From Metopolophium dirhodum (taxonomy: Eukaryota > Arthropoda > Insecta > Hemiptera > Aphididae), in NCBI RefSeq assembly GCF_019925205.1, contig NC_083565.1:35306241-35370240 (forward strand): a stretch of DNA of 64,000 nucleotides. The letters are read 5' to 3'. Within the stretch, counting starts at the first letter, position 1. Each line of letters starts with the position of its first letter. The translations under genes and the position numbers were made by a program. Shown piece after piece: positions 47,346-57,621 of the stretch. The notes under the pieces are model-generated. The model was not told the origin of the DNA and did no database searches. It saw only the letters and a program-made list of their open reading frames with translations.

Positions 47346-49589
47346 ATCCAAAAGTTCAGTCTGGAAGTATTGAGATTAATGACATTTATTAAAATAGGCA
47401 CCTAGCTTAATATGCTTAATAGCACCTAACGAAATATGTGAGTACGTATTGGAATCGGTGTTCGTCTCAAACGATTGTCATTTGCCATAGATTATTTATA
47501 ATTATAACCTAACCGTCCCAATCATAGAAAATATATATATGGTCCTAACCGATGGATGATGGATATTTTTACATTATCTTCAAAAAAACATTTATTTGTT
47601 TCTACTAGACGCAAATGCAGTAAATTGAATTCAAATTTATAATATAGATAACGGTTTTTTTACTTGGTAACTATTTATTTATTACTTGGTTTATAAACAA
47701 ATTCTAATTGATATAAAATAGTAATTATATAAAAATAGTTTTATTGATCCCAATATTTAAAAATAATGTTTCAAATAAAATAATAAAAAAAATTTAAGAA
47801 ATACCTATTAAGTAATATGTATTACCTAAATAACAAAATAACTAAATAAATTCGTGTTTTTTTTTAAACATTTTCACGTCCCCCCTCCCTTACGAAATGT
47901 TGTCACACCTCCTTAGAGTGGTGCGCCCCTTAGGTCAAGAGCCCTTGAAATAGTGCATGTTAAAAAATCAGCCATAACCTCCCCCCCCCCTCCCCTTGAC
48001 AAAATCATTTGACTCATTTAGCTTCTTTATGAATTAAGAACGATACATTGAACGTACAAAACTGTACCTACCTACATAATAGTTATCAACCTATTAACCC
48101 ATCAATAATATTATATTTTTTATTGTGTACACTAATCGATTGGTATATACAAAATAACGTTAAGTTATAAATAGGACGTGGATTTAAATGCATTAAAAAT
48201 AAGAAAAATGCCTTAAAAACACGATTTAATGCACTTATATTACAAAGCTTAATAAAATGGCCAGAAAAATTAAAAGTCCAATTTAAACGAATATAAAATA
48301 GAATTTATATAAGTGTATAGGTAGTGTATTCGTTATATTTTGAGTTTCATTATAGCACATCAGTCGATCAGATGCTATTTATTATTTTAAAATAAAAAAA
48401 TTCGACAGTAATTCCATATTGGCAAGTGTTGTTTTCTGTAACTGAAGACTGAAGTTATAGTATCGAACACAATGGGTACGTAAAAAAATAGAAATATAAA
48501 AAAAAAAATTACCTTTATTTAATTGTATTTAATTTTTTTCTAATAAGTTTTTATAAAATTGACTTTATCCCATATAAATGTTCTTATTTAATTTTTCAAT
48601 TCGTCGATAATATATGAAACGAATTCTTTGCTTGGAAAGCAATGTTTTAGAAAATTCAGAAAATGCAGTTTATATTTAAATATTATAAATAATAATTTCT
48701 GATGCATTGATGCGGAAGAGTGAGGGGGTGGACAATCAGCCGAACCGAAATCTAACATCTTAAACACTTAATATAAACAATTTTTCACACACGCGTCATG
48801 GTATGAAAATAAAAAAATATTTATACCGATTTTCTGCCGAAAAAATAAATTACTTTAATCTCAATATTATTTATTAGTCAACGATATCTTTGCTCAGAAT
48901 CGTTTTTCGTTTGTTCGTTTTGTATTTTAATAATTTATACGTGGATATATTATTATTACTAATAATTATAGTAGTTGTGTTTGTTTTATTTCCTTAATTT
49001 ATTTAGTACTATACCAATAAATTATATATTAATTAATAATTTTTAAAACATTGTGTTCAAAAAAAATGAAAAAAAAATGTGATTTTAATTAGAGTCTTGT
49101 AATGTACCTACCTATATTTAAAAAATAAATAAATATAATAATAACTGTTGAACTTTTAGGGACATAATTGGTAACACATTCGTGTATGTAGTATTACACT
49201 ATTTATATAGGTATATATTTATAGACCTATACGAGTATATGAGTAGGTATATTATTCATAAGTGCGCACACGTCAGGATAGGCAGTTGACCATTCCGTGA
49301 ATATACTTTTATGTGTACATGGTTATACATCCCTAATCCCTATGATATAGAATATAGATATTAAGTGAACATTAGAAGTTAAGTATGTGACACTAAATTA
49401 ATAGTTACCTATAACTTATAACGTTGTATTTGGAAAAAAAATTACCAGTTATTAATTAAAATTGTATCTTATGACTATTATCAGTTATAAGTCATAACAT
49501 ATATTTCTATAAATTAAACCAAAATATTTATATATTTAAATTAAGTACCCTGTATAGGTATGCACCTATTAATTATAATTATTCTACAA
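47346..49589. other. AT-rich DNA, no gene seen
   Basis: Includes a C-rich patch at 47875-48000 (CCCCCCTCCCTTACG, ACCTCCCCCCCCCCTCC) of unknown origin. A fragment at about 48890-48915 (CTCAGAATCGTTTTTCGT) matches the flanking direct repeats of the 52520-53830 composite. No open frame of interest. Confidence 0.5.
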
Positions 49590-49870
49590 ACAGGGACTGG
49601 AAAAACGACGACGGCGTTTATATCTCGCGTGTTTTATACATTTCTAGTCCGGAACTAAAATATGCGCCTACAACACTTGGATAGCACATTTTTCGTGACA
49701 TTAAATATTTGTTTTAAGTCTTAAAATTAAATTTAAGCCCCAAAAGAATATAAGAACAAACTTACTTTAATTATCGACTCCTTCGGCGGAATCCGTGACG
49801 TGTGTGAACTGCGACGCCCATGAGGAAACGCTCCAGAATACAGCCAGAACTTCGAATATTGTGATTTATG
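49590..49870 (-). repeat. Diverged repeat copy 2 with exon-like edge (minus strand)
   Basis: Blocks ACGACGACGGCG, CTCGCGTGTTTTATACAT, ATTAAATATTTGTTTTAAGTC and CAAACTTACTTTAATTATCG align with copy 3. The minus-strand frame 50121-49771 (116 codons) ends here with HGFRRRSR and a stop at a donor-like GTAAGTTTG. The upstream part of that frame is AT-rich and unsupported, so I do not call it a gene. Confidence 0.5.
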
Positions 49871-51734
49871 AAAAATAAAATTATACGAAACGCAGTAAGT
49901 TTTTTGCTCATATCTTCTTTGCTTATTGAAATTTTAGAATTTTTAATCGACTGTGTCTTCTGCAACGACTTTGAGATTTGCCATAGATTAAATAAATAAA
50001 TGATAGATATTATACTAGGTACGTCAATATGACGAATCCACGGATATAATATAATGCAAATTTTTATATCAAAGAGTTCTGTGTTAAGGAACAATTTGTT
50101 CATTGAAATTTGATATGACATAAACCAAAATAGTTTATAATTTTGAATTTGAATTATAATAATATGATATAGGTATTATTTAAATTATTATTTTCGTTTA
50201 TCAATTTAATTATTGATTAAGGTGGTGAATAGATATCAGAAGCACGAGAATATTTTTATAAGAGCATATTGTATTTTATGAATTATTAAATAAAAATGTG
50301 ATTACTGGATTTTAGAGTTAACATAAACGTATACAGTAAATTCATCAAATACTATAATACCAACTATATTTTTACAATGATGTGTGTGTTTTTTTTTTAA
50401 TATTTTTAATTATTTTTTCTTGTGGTTTGTGTAAACGATAAGTATTCGTAATAAAGATTCAATTTTCATATATAATATTATATTATAGGCACTCAGTATG
50501 TAATCATATGTTTATTTTTAGTTTAATTTAATTGTAGGTATTTAGTAAATAATAATAGGTATACGAAATTGTGTTTTCGAATAGCAATTTATTGTTTGTA
50601 TTAATACCTACACCATAATAGGGAACTAAAATTTTGTAAATGATGTACAAATGTATTTTTGGTGTTTTAAGGCTGCTGTAAGATCAATTTATGAGAATCC
50701 TTGCATTAAATTGTTAGGATTATTTGATATGAATAATTATTTTATTACATATAGGTTTATTACATATTGGTAAGTCGATCAGAAACTATATTTACACTGA
50801 ATGTTAATAGTAAAAAGCTATTAAAAAATATATTATTTGTATTTATTTGTTAATAATTAAGACTTAAATATGAGCAGTAATCTTGATCCTATCACAAAAT
50901 GTTTTTTAATTATTTTTAATTTAATTTACATTTATCCCAAAGTGATCTCTGCATAATCATTCAATGATGAATTTAATAGTTACATTCTCGGTTATATTAA
51001 TTGGATTATAAATTAAAATAAACTACAGTTTCCAGCTTCTACTACAACATTATTTTATATTTTATTTTATGTTTTTAATTTTTTCAACGCAGTCTGCACC
51101 TTGTGTTGGTGATTTTACACGTAATATAATAAAATTGATACTAGTGATGAGTAGGTAAGTACCGTATTGTTTAATCAAATTATTTACACGATTATTAACT
51201 AAAAAAATATCCATGAAGTATAAACATCCACATTTCTATAAACTATAAATTCATAATTGTATGAGCTATACATTTTACATATATTTTTCGAAAAAACTAT
51301 TTAAAAAAACAAGAATAATTCCTATTTTATGTCACGCGGGTTGAACTAGCAACTGACTGCTACGACAACTGTGCAATTTTTTTTAAGCATATTACGTTTT
51401 GAAAACGTGCAGAAAAGAGTTTGTTTTAAGACTGTCTGTCTTGATAACAACTAATTTAATTTAGAGTGTATTGTTATATTATATTATAATGAAATTAATA
51501 ATTATAGTAAAATATATAATTGCAAGACATTTAATACCTATATCTATAGCCATCTAGGGTATAAACTACACTAAAAAAGGTGTGAGAATGCTAATAAAAT
51601 ATATGAGGGGTAGAATGTATTTATGTATATAAAAATATAAGATATAAAGATTAATAACATTATATTGTTTTAAATACTTCGCGCAAACCTAAGGTGATAC
51701 CCGGTGTATAGTATAACATGCAAAAAGGTGCGTG
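49871..51734. other. AT-rich DNA, no gene seen
   Basis: About 1.9 kb with no recognised element, apart from the AT-rich minus-strand open frame noted for copy 2. Confidence 0.5.
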
Positions 51735-52050
51735 TTAAACTTGGCGTGGTAAAAACGAAGACGGTCTCGCGTATTTTATACATTGCGCTATTGGGATTAA
51801 ACTTATAAATGCTTCTACGTCACCTAGTTAACAGATTGTCCGTGGCAATGAATATTTAATTTAAGTCTAAAAAGTAAATGTAAAACAGTAGGTAATAATA
51901 TGAAAACAAACTTACTCGTAAACATCTACTCTTCCGGTGAAACGTAGCTAGAGTGCCGCCATCGCCGAAGAAACAGCTATCTTCATCCATCTTCATCTAA
52001 TCATCTCACTCCGATGAGCTAAAACTTGAAAGTATCGAAATATTTTATGA
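51735..52050 (-). repeat. Diverged repeat copy 3 with exon-like edge (minus strand)
   Basis: Aligns with copy 2 (AAAAACGAAGACGG, CTCGCGTATTTTATACATTG, AATGAATATTTAATTTAAGTC, ACAAACTTACTCG). On the minus strand an ATG-led stretch MKMDEDSCFFGDGGTLATFH runs to a donor-like GTAAGTTTG. A first coding exon is possible, but no downstream exons could be linked. Confidence 0.45.
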
Positions 52051-52519
52051 AAATAACCTGATCAAACGAAATTTGCGAGTTTGTGTTACAACTTATCCGG
52101 TTTAACGAACTGTCCGTTTATATTTGTAGCCTATTATTTTTTTGTTCACTGAAATCAAAATATACAATATATTATATTTATAATACAATAGTATTTCTGA
52201 AACTATTAGAATTGTTAACCGTCGCCGACGAATTTCGACAATTGACGACTGCCATAGATATTATAAAATATATTATGCCATAGATATTATAATATATATT
52301 ATGCCATAGATATTATAAAATATATTATTTACCAACAAAAGTAAACGAATATAAAGTTACACTATTTTAAAAATATTATTCGTGGGTAATTGAAACGTCT
52401 AAAATATATTATCATTTATCATATACAAATACGATAATAAACAAATAATAATAATTCAACTTAACCGGCTACGGTATTAATAATATTTAATAATATCAAT
52501 ATAAATATAGTATACAATA
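52051..52519. other. AT-rich DNA, no gene seen
   Basis: Contains a short local triplication of GCCATAGATATTATAAAATA units at 52250-52325. Nothing else recognised. Confidence 0.55.
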
Positions 52520-53830
52520 TCCTAGGCTGACCAATCGTCTCCACTTAAAATCGTTTTTCGTATAGGTACTATGATATTATATCATTGAATTCAAATTTAA
52601 CACTATCCATAACAGTCACCCACTTGTAACCTACTGTTCAGCAGAGTCCGTTTTCGAGAAAATCGATTTTGGTTTTTGGTGCAACTCTAAAACAAATGAC
52701 CGTAGGTACATTAAATTTTGACTGAATGCTTATATTAGCATTTTCTATACACCATAACATTTTCCAAATATTTTGACTTATTTTGAGCTGTTTACGGACA
52801 TTTTCAGTTTCCATTTTATTTTAGTTTTTTTTTCTATAAATATCAATAAAATGTTATTTGTTGGTTAAAAAAGCTTGAAAATTTAATAGAAGGTTCCAAG
52901 GTTATTGTTTCAAAGGCAGATGAAAAAAATTAAAAATCCTTAGTCACGGTTTTTATTTATAAGCATTTAAAGTTCAAATATTGACAAAATACGGAAAAAT
53001 CACGAAAATTATCAAATTATTTTGAGTTGAGAATTCATAAAAATTTTTCTTTTTCAATCTAAGATTCGAAAATGTAATACAAGATTATCCATAAGTTTAC
53101 CTACCTATATCAAAAAAAAAATGTCTACAAGAAAGTCAAATTAAATTTTTATGAACGTTTGAAATTCATATTTTTACAACATTTGATATTCACTCGATTT
53201 CTCATGTAACGATTTTCTTATTTTGTTGTAATTAAAAAACGTATGACTGTAGATACTTGAAAATTTCACTGAATGTTTATATTAGAATTTTCTATACACG
53301 ATAAAATTTTGAAAATAATTTGATTCTTTTTGAGCTGTATACGGACATAGTCAGTTTTCAATTTTTTTAGTTTTTTTTTTCTATAAATAACAATAAATTT
53401 TTATTTGTTGGGTAAAAAAGCGTGAAAATTTAATATGAGGCTCCTGATATATCGTTCTAATAGCAGTTGAAAAATATTAAAAATACATATTATGCACAAT
53501 TTCTTTTTATAAGCATTTAAAGTTCAAATTTCGACAACATTTATCAAATTTATAATTTATAAATTATTTTGTAGTTAAAAATATATAAAATGTTTAACTT
53601 TTATGGCTAAGGATTGAAAATTTAAAACAAGGCTCCACGTAAATAGGTTATAGATAAATTACTTTATTCACAATAATATCATCAAATATACTTGGTAAAA
53701 TCATAGGCTGACTGACCGTTTTCGCTCAGAATCGTTTTTCTTATACAATGATATTATATCATTGAATTCAAATTTAACACCATCCATTACAGTGACCCTA
53801 CTGTACAGCAGAGCGACATCCACTTACCCA
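52520..53830. repeat. Composite repeat: two ~546 bp tandem units between direct repeats
   Basis: CTCAGAATCGTTTTTC-type sequence followed by GATATTATATCATTGAATTC, AAATTTAACACCATCCAT and CTACTGTACAGCAGAG occurs at about 52545-52640 and again at 53715-53815. Between them are two diverged units offset by 546 bp (ATTTTCTATACACCATAA at 52739, ATTTTCTATACACGATAA at 53285; GCATTTAAAGTTCAAAT in each). It resembles a dispersed non-coding repeat family with a tandem core; a third flank fragment lies near 48890. No coding capacity. The next 320 bp (53831-54150) hold only AT-rich DNA. Confidence 0.72.
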
Positions 53831-54427
53831 CCTTTTTTTAATCGACCTCCCTTTTTATTTAATTCCTGATAAACGAGTTTTGGATAAGTACCTACCTACA
53901 TAATAGGTACCTGTCCTACCTATATTAATTAAAAACTATTTTTAACACGACGTATTTACTTATTATTTTTGTCTTTTAGTTTATCTAATTTTCTATGATT
54001 AAAATATGTTTCCTTTATACCCAAATAATTTTTAAGTACCTACAAATAATATAGAACTCAATTTTATTTTAACAATAAATACTTTTATTAATACAGTGTT
54101 GACTTTGTAGATGGGTAGTAATAAATTAACTGTACATTCAGGATTACATGCATTCAGGTGAATAATTATAAGATTGCAATGATAGATGTAAGATGTAAGA
54201 TGTATTGTTGATTCATCAATACGATGCTGGGTGGACTTGAGGACTTCCCATGTTCAGCGACCGGCGTCGACCCGTCTTGTGGCACAGCGGAAACTTCGTA
54301 CAGCTGACTGTTCGACAAAGACACTGTAATATTATTTGAAAAATATTATTTCTACTTAATCGTAATAACTGGGTATAATGAGTTTAATATTATATTATAT
54401 TACAATAAATATTAAGTACCTATATTA

Positions 54428-54664
54428 TTAGCTTCTAATAATTGGGACGTCATTTTTGTAGATATTGATCCGGACAAAATGATGCTGGCCCAATGCTATG
54501 CCATGGTTTATGGCGTACTTATCCGATGAAATTGTTGGAGACTTTTTCAAACTGGGCAATCTGATAAACGGTGACGTGATCGTTACTTCGCGGCCATCAT
54601 AGGGTAGACCAGAATACACAAAAATGTAGGTCATTGGGCTGTCGGCTGTATGTATGATAAAGTC
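54428..54664 (-). pseudogene. Exon-like open fragment of unknown gene in right arm
   Basis: On the minus strand an acceptor-like CACTTCCAG is followed by an uninterrupted frame of about 78 codons (HTADSPMTYIFVYSGLPYDG ... INIYKNDVPIIRS) to a stop. It stays open here but is frameshifted in the left-arm copy (27480-27618). Further along the minus strand, after ATTATTTGAAAAATATT-type intron-like DNA, a second acceptor-like ATATTACAG precedes VSLSNSQLYEVSAVPQDG. I do not recognise the family. It could be the last exons of a host or element gene carried in the arm. Confidence 0.4.
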
Positions 54665-54809
54665 CTGGAAGTGGGAATTACAATAGCCCCTAAAATGCTG
54701 TTACACCTCAACCTTAATAAAAACAAAGAATGATTAAAAAATGGCAACGGAATCGGCCTACAAATCTGAAAATAAGTTTATGGACAGATAACTTCTCAAC
54801 GTAATATTA

Positions 54810-55120
54810 TGACCGATCCACTAATAACTTTCCATAGGTATATCAGACCTATGTGCGACGGCTGCTCACCAACGTATCGACATCCACCAGATAACTTTGG
54901 TAAGTTTTCAAACTATACCGCTCATTCTTGCGGAATGCTAAAGAAAATTAATTTATTAGATAAATATTATACTATAACAATTTTTAAATATAGACGTTTT
55001 CAACTCACAGTTATGCAGATGGATGTCGACCGGTTTGGGAGCGACGTCTGATACGCCATTGTTCTAATGAATTCAAACATAAATAATATAATATTATTAT
55101 AATATTTTTATATGTATATA
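54810..55120 (+). other. Arm-specific ~310 bp segment with exon-like signals
   Basis: Present only in the right arm. On the plus strand, CTTTCCATAG precedes codons IRPMCDGCSPTYRHPPDNF, then GTAAGTTTTC. About 90 bp later CAACTCACAG precedes a second short stretch ending in GSDV and a stop. The signals match splice consensus, but both stretches are very short and unrecognised. Confidence 0.3.
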
Positions 55121-55559
55121 GGTAGGTACGGTTAGGTATATTAAATTAATTAAGTAGGTACTATATTAATATAGTCTATTAATTATTTTTTTACTATAAT
55201 TTTATTATATTAAAATATACACAATGACTTATAACTTACATTATTGGACCGGACATACAGCAACGTCGAGTTGAGGTACCTGTCCATAAACACATTTTCA
55301 TCAGCTAAATATAATATAAAATATAAAGTAAAGAAATGCATAAAGAAAAAACTGTATTTATTCATACTATTTTGAAATCAAAAACATCAGAACAAGATAA
55401 TGCTTTCTTGATAAATTAAAAATATTTGAAGATTTTATTTGTCATACGTTTACATGGCAATAGTAAAATTCTATTAAACCTATTAGGTACGTAAACAACA
55501 TTTATTAATATGACAAATATTTAAAATTTCAAAAAAGGGGGACCCTCGTGTCAATACCC

Positions 55560-55830
55560 CTCACTTTGTTTTTTGGATAGCGCTGGGAGTTTTTGTGCAC
55601 AAACGTCGGGACCTGGTGCACATTTCTGCACAAACGATGCACAAACGTTTGGCACATTCAAAAATCCAAATATTCAATGTGGGGGGGGGGCTACCGTTTC
55701 AATGCCTCCCCATTTTGTTTCAGGGAAAGAGCTTTCAGTTTTTGTGCACAAACGATTGGACTTGGTGCACATTTCTGCACAAAAGATGCACAAACGTTTG
55801 GCGTGGTCAGAAGTTCAAATTTAGAAAGTG
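55560..55830 (-). repeat. Two TTTGTGCA units, inverted copy
   Basis: Mirror of 19445-19700, with the same 11-bp-phased sites and the TTTGTGCACAAA palindrome in each unit and a run of ten G at about 55681. Plus-strand open frames here (55573-55940) are shadows of this repeat. Confidence 0.8.
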
Positions 55831-55857
55831 GGGGGGCCATTGAAATGGACCTGACAA

Positions 55858-56037
55858 CGGGGGCCCCGTGCCTGCGTGTACGGTGGTGTTATATAGAAAA
55901 TATTATTGTCGCCCCATCACATATTGCTTCGCTGGCCTGACCTATGTCAATAGTTTACAATTTAAAATATTCCCACCTATATTACATATATATTAAATAA
56001 TATTATATTGACGACTGTCTGCAATATACAACAGTAC
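55858..56037 (-). mobile_element. Truncated old LTR, inverted copy
   Basis: Mirror of 19215-19396. It lies only about 62 bp from the start of the intact 5' LTR end at 56100 and in opposite orientation, so the two form a long near-palindrome. Confidence 0.85.
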
Positions 56038-56099
56038 GTATAGATTACCAGTTAGTGGGCGAGATCTGTCGTAGACCGGTGGACGATTAATTGAACTAT

Positions 56100-56420
56100 T
56101 GTCGTATATTGCAGACAGTCGTCAAAATAATATTATTTAATATATATGTAATATAGGTGGGAATATTTCAAATTGTAAATTATTGACATAGGTCAGGCCA
56201 GCGAAGCAATATGTGATGGGGCGACAATAATATTTTCTATATAACACCGCCGTACGCGCAGGCACGCCCCCCCCCCCCCCCCCCGTTGTCGCTGGGTGAT
56301 TCGGCGAGGACGTAGCTACGACGTGCGTGTGAAACGCCGATCGTAGTACGGGCTAGGCGATCTGAATTTGCAAGGCGATAGCTGGTTTACCGCGTATTGT
56401 CTAATACGGGTGTTACCACA
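56100..56420 (+). repeat. 5' LTR with ~300 bp internal deletion
   Basis: Starts TGTCGTATATTGCAGACAG and ends GTGTTACCACA. It matches the 3' LTR up to GATCTGAATTTGC and again from AAGGCGATAGCTGG. The ~295 bp between (including the AATAAA region) are missing. An 18-C tract lies at 56267-56284. Confidence 0.9.
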
Positions 56421-56423
56421 GAG

Positions 56424-56441
56424 TGGCGCCCAACGGGGTTC
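56424..56441 (+). other. Primer-binding site, tRNA-Lys
   Basis: TGGCGCCCAACGGGGTTC, three bases after the LTR, is complementary to the 3' end of insect tRNA-Lys(CUU), with a short deletion within the GTGGGG stretch. Confidence 0.75.
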
Positions 56442-57363
56442 TTATTCACGGGCGGAGACATTTTTTTTTTTTTTTGTGCGTGTGCCCTGGTACCTCAACC
56501 TTGGCACGTTTAATTTTTCGAAGTGTTTATGTACGAGAAGTACAACAGTTTTTACGTGTGGTCTGGGAAAAATTCCCTTGGCACACCAATTTTTTTTTTG
56601 TACAAATGAAGTACGACAATTGTGTACGTTTTGGGTAGTAAAACCCGGAGCAAGTTTAGTATTTTTACCTGTTAAAGTAATATATACTTTTTGTGTGTGT
56701 TTTGGGGTGCAGTAGTAACCCAGAACGCAATTTTGTGCATGTGTATACCGAGTGAGTAACACATACGCGTTCGATAAATTTTTCTTACGGAAAAAGTAAC
56801 GCTTGTACCTCGTGAGTACACCAATATATAATTTTTGTTTTTTTTTTGTACAAGTGAAGTGCGATTAATTGTACATTTCTGGTAGTGTAACCGGGAGCAA
56901 ATTTTTAGTGCTTTACAAGTTAAAATAACAGTTATAAGAGTTTTGGGTACAGTAGAAATCCAGAACGCAATTGTGTGCGTGTATACCGATTAACTAACAA
57001 ATACGCGTTCGATTTTTGTCTTACCGACAAGACAACGTTTGTGCCGCGTGAGTACAATTTTGCTAACCGTGCGTCTACACATATACGCCAAGGTGAGCAA
57101 CGTTTTGTAATATACTTAAATATTAATATTAGGATTGTAGATTAGTTTTTTTAATAATTTAAATAATTTTTTATTAGTTTAATTTTCGTTCGCCCTTCAA
57201 AATTGTATTTAGTTTATTTCAAAAAAAAAAAAAAATATATTTTAATTTTAATTCTTAAATTATTCAAAAATTAAGTAGTTATTGTTAAGTATAAATATAT
57301 TAATAAAAATCAACTTCTTTCATTACAAAATTTTTCTTTAATTCAATTAAATCTTAATATGAT
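56442..57363 (+). other. Leader region with ~251 bp tandem duplication
   Basis: GTACAAATGAAGTACGACAA at 56598 recurs as GTACAAGTGAAGTGCGATTA at 56849. The match extends through AACCCGGAGCAA, CCAGAACGCAATT, GTGTATACCGA and ATACGCGTTCGAT. The rest is AT-rich. Small frames here are not genes. Confidence 0.75.
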
Positions 57364-57621
57364 ATGAATGACGAAGAGCTTATAGCCTTAGGTTCAAAAA
57401 TTACTAAATTAACAGATATTTATTCACACAAAAAATCAGAACTTATTGAAGTATGCAAATCTAAACAATTAAAAAGCGTAGGAACCGTAGATAATCTAAG
57501 GGCTAGATTATCAAAATATTATAAAGGGATCACAGAATTAGACGACATTGAAGAAACCTTAAACGAATTACAAAAACACGAAGTTCAAAAAAAAATCCAA
57601 AACACAAAATGGAAAAAATGA
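57364..57621 (+). CDS. Short SAP-motif ORF at the start of gag
   Basis: 85 residues from ATG. Residues ~23-55 (SELIEVCKSKQLKSVGTVDN then LRARLSKYY) fit the SAP pattern of two helices linked by a G-containing turn, a DNA/chromatin-binding motif. Its TGA lies within the start of the next ORF (ATGGAAAAAATGA, 13-bp overlap, other frame). Either it is a separate ORF with stop-start coupling, or the two were one Gag and a slip in the A run near 57590 split them. The gypsy Gag at 20591 has a SAP motif fused to its N-terminus, which favours the second reading. Confidence 0.65.
   Translation: MNDEELIALGSKITKLTDIYSHKKSELIEVCKSKQLKSVGTVDNLRARLSKYYKGITELDDIEETLNELQKHEVQKKIQNTKWKK

Larger units (their letters stand above)
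54151..56099 (-). repeat. Right arm of large inverted repeat, inner and middle segment
   Basis: Inverted copy of 27978-27036 joined to 19850-19165. It is uninterrupted at the gypsy target (about 55393-55410). It contains about 310 bp at 54810-55120 that the left arm lacks. It ends at the insertion point of the second LTR element and resumes at 62598. Confidence 0.92.
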
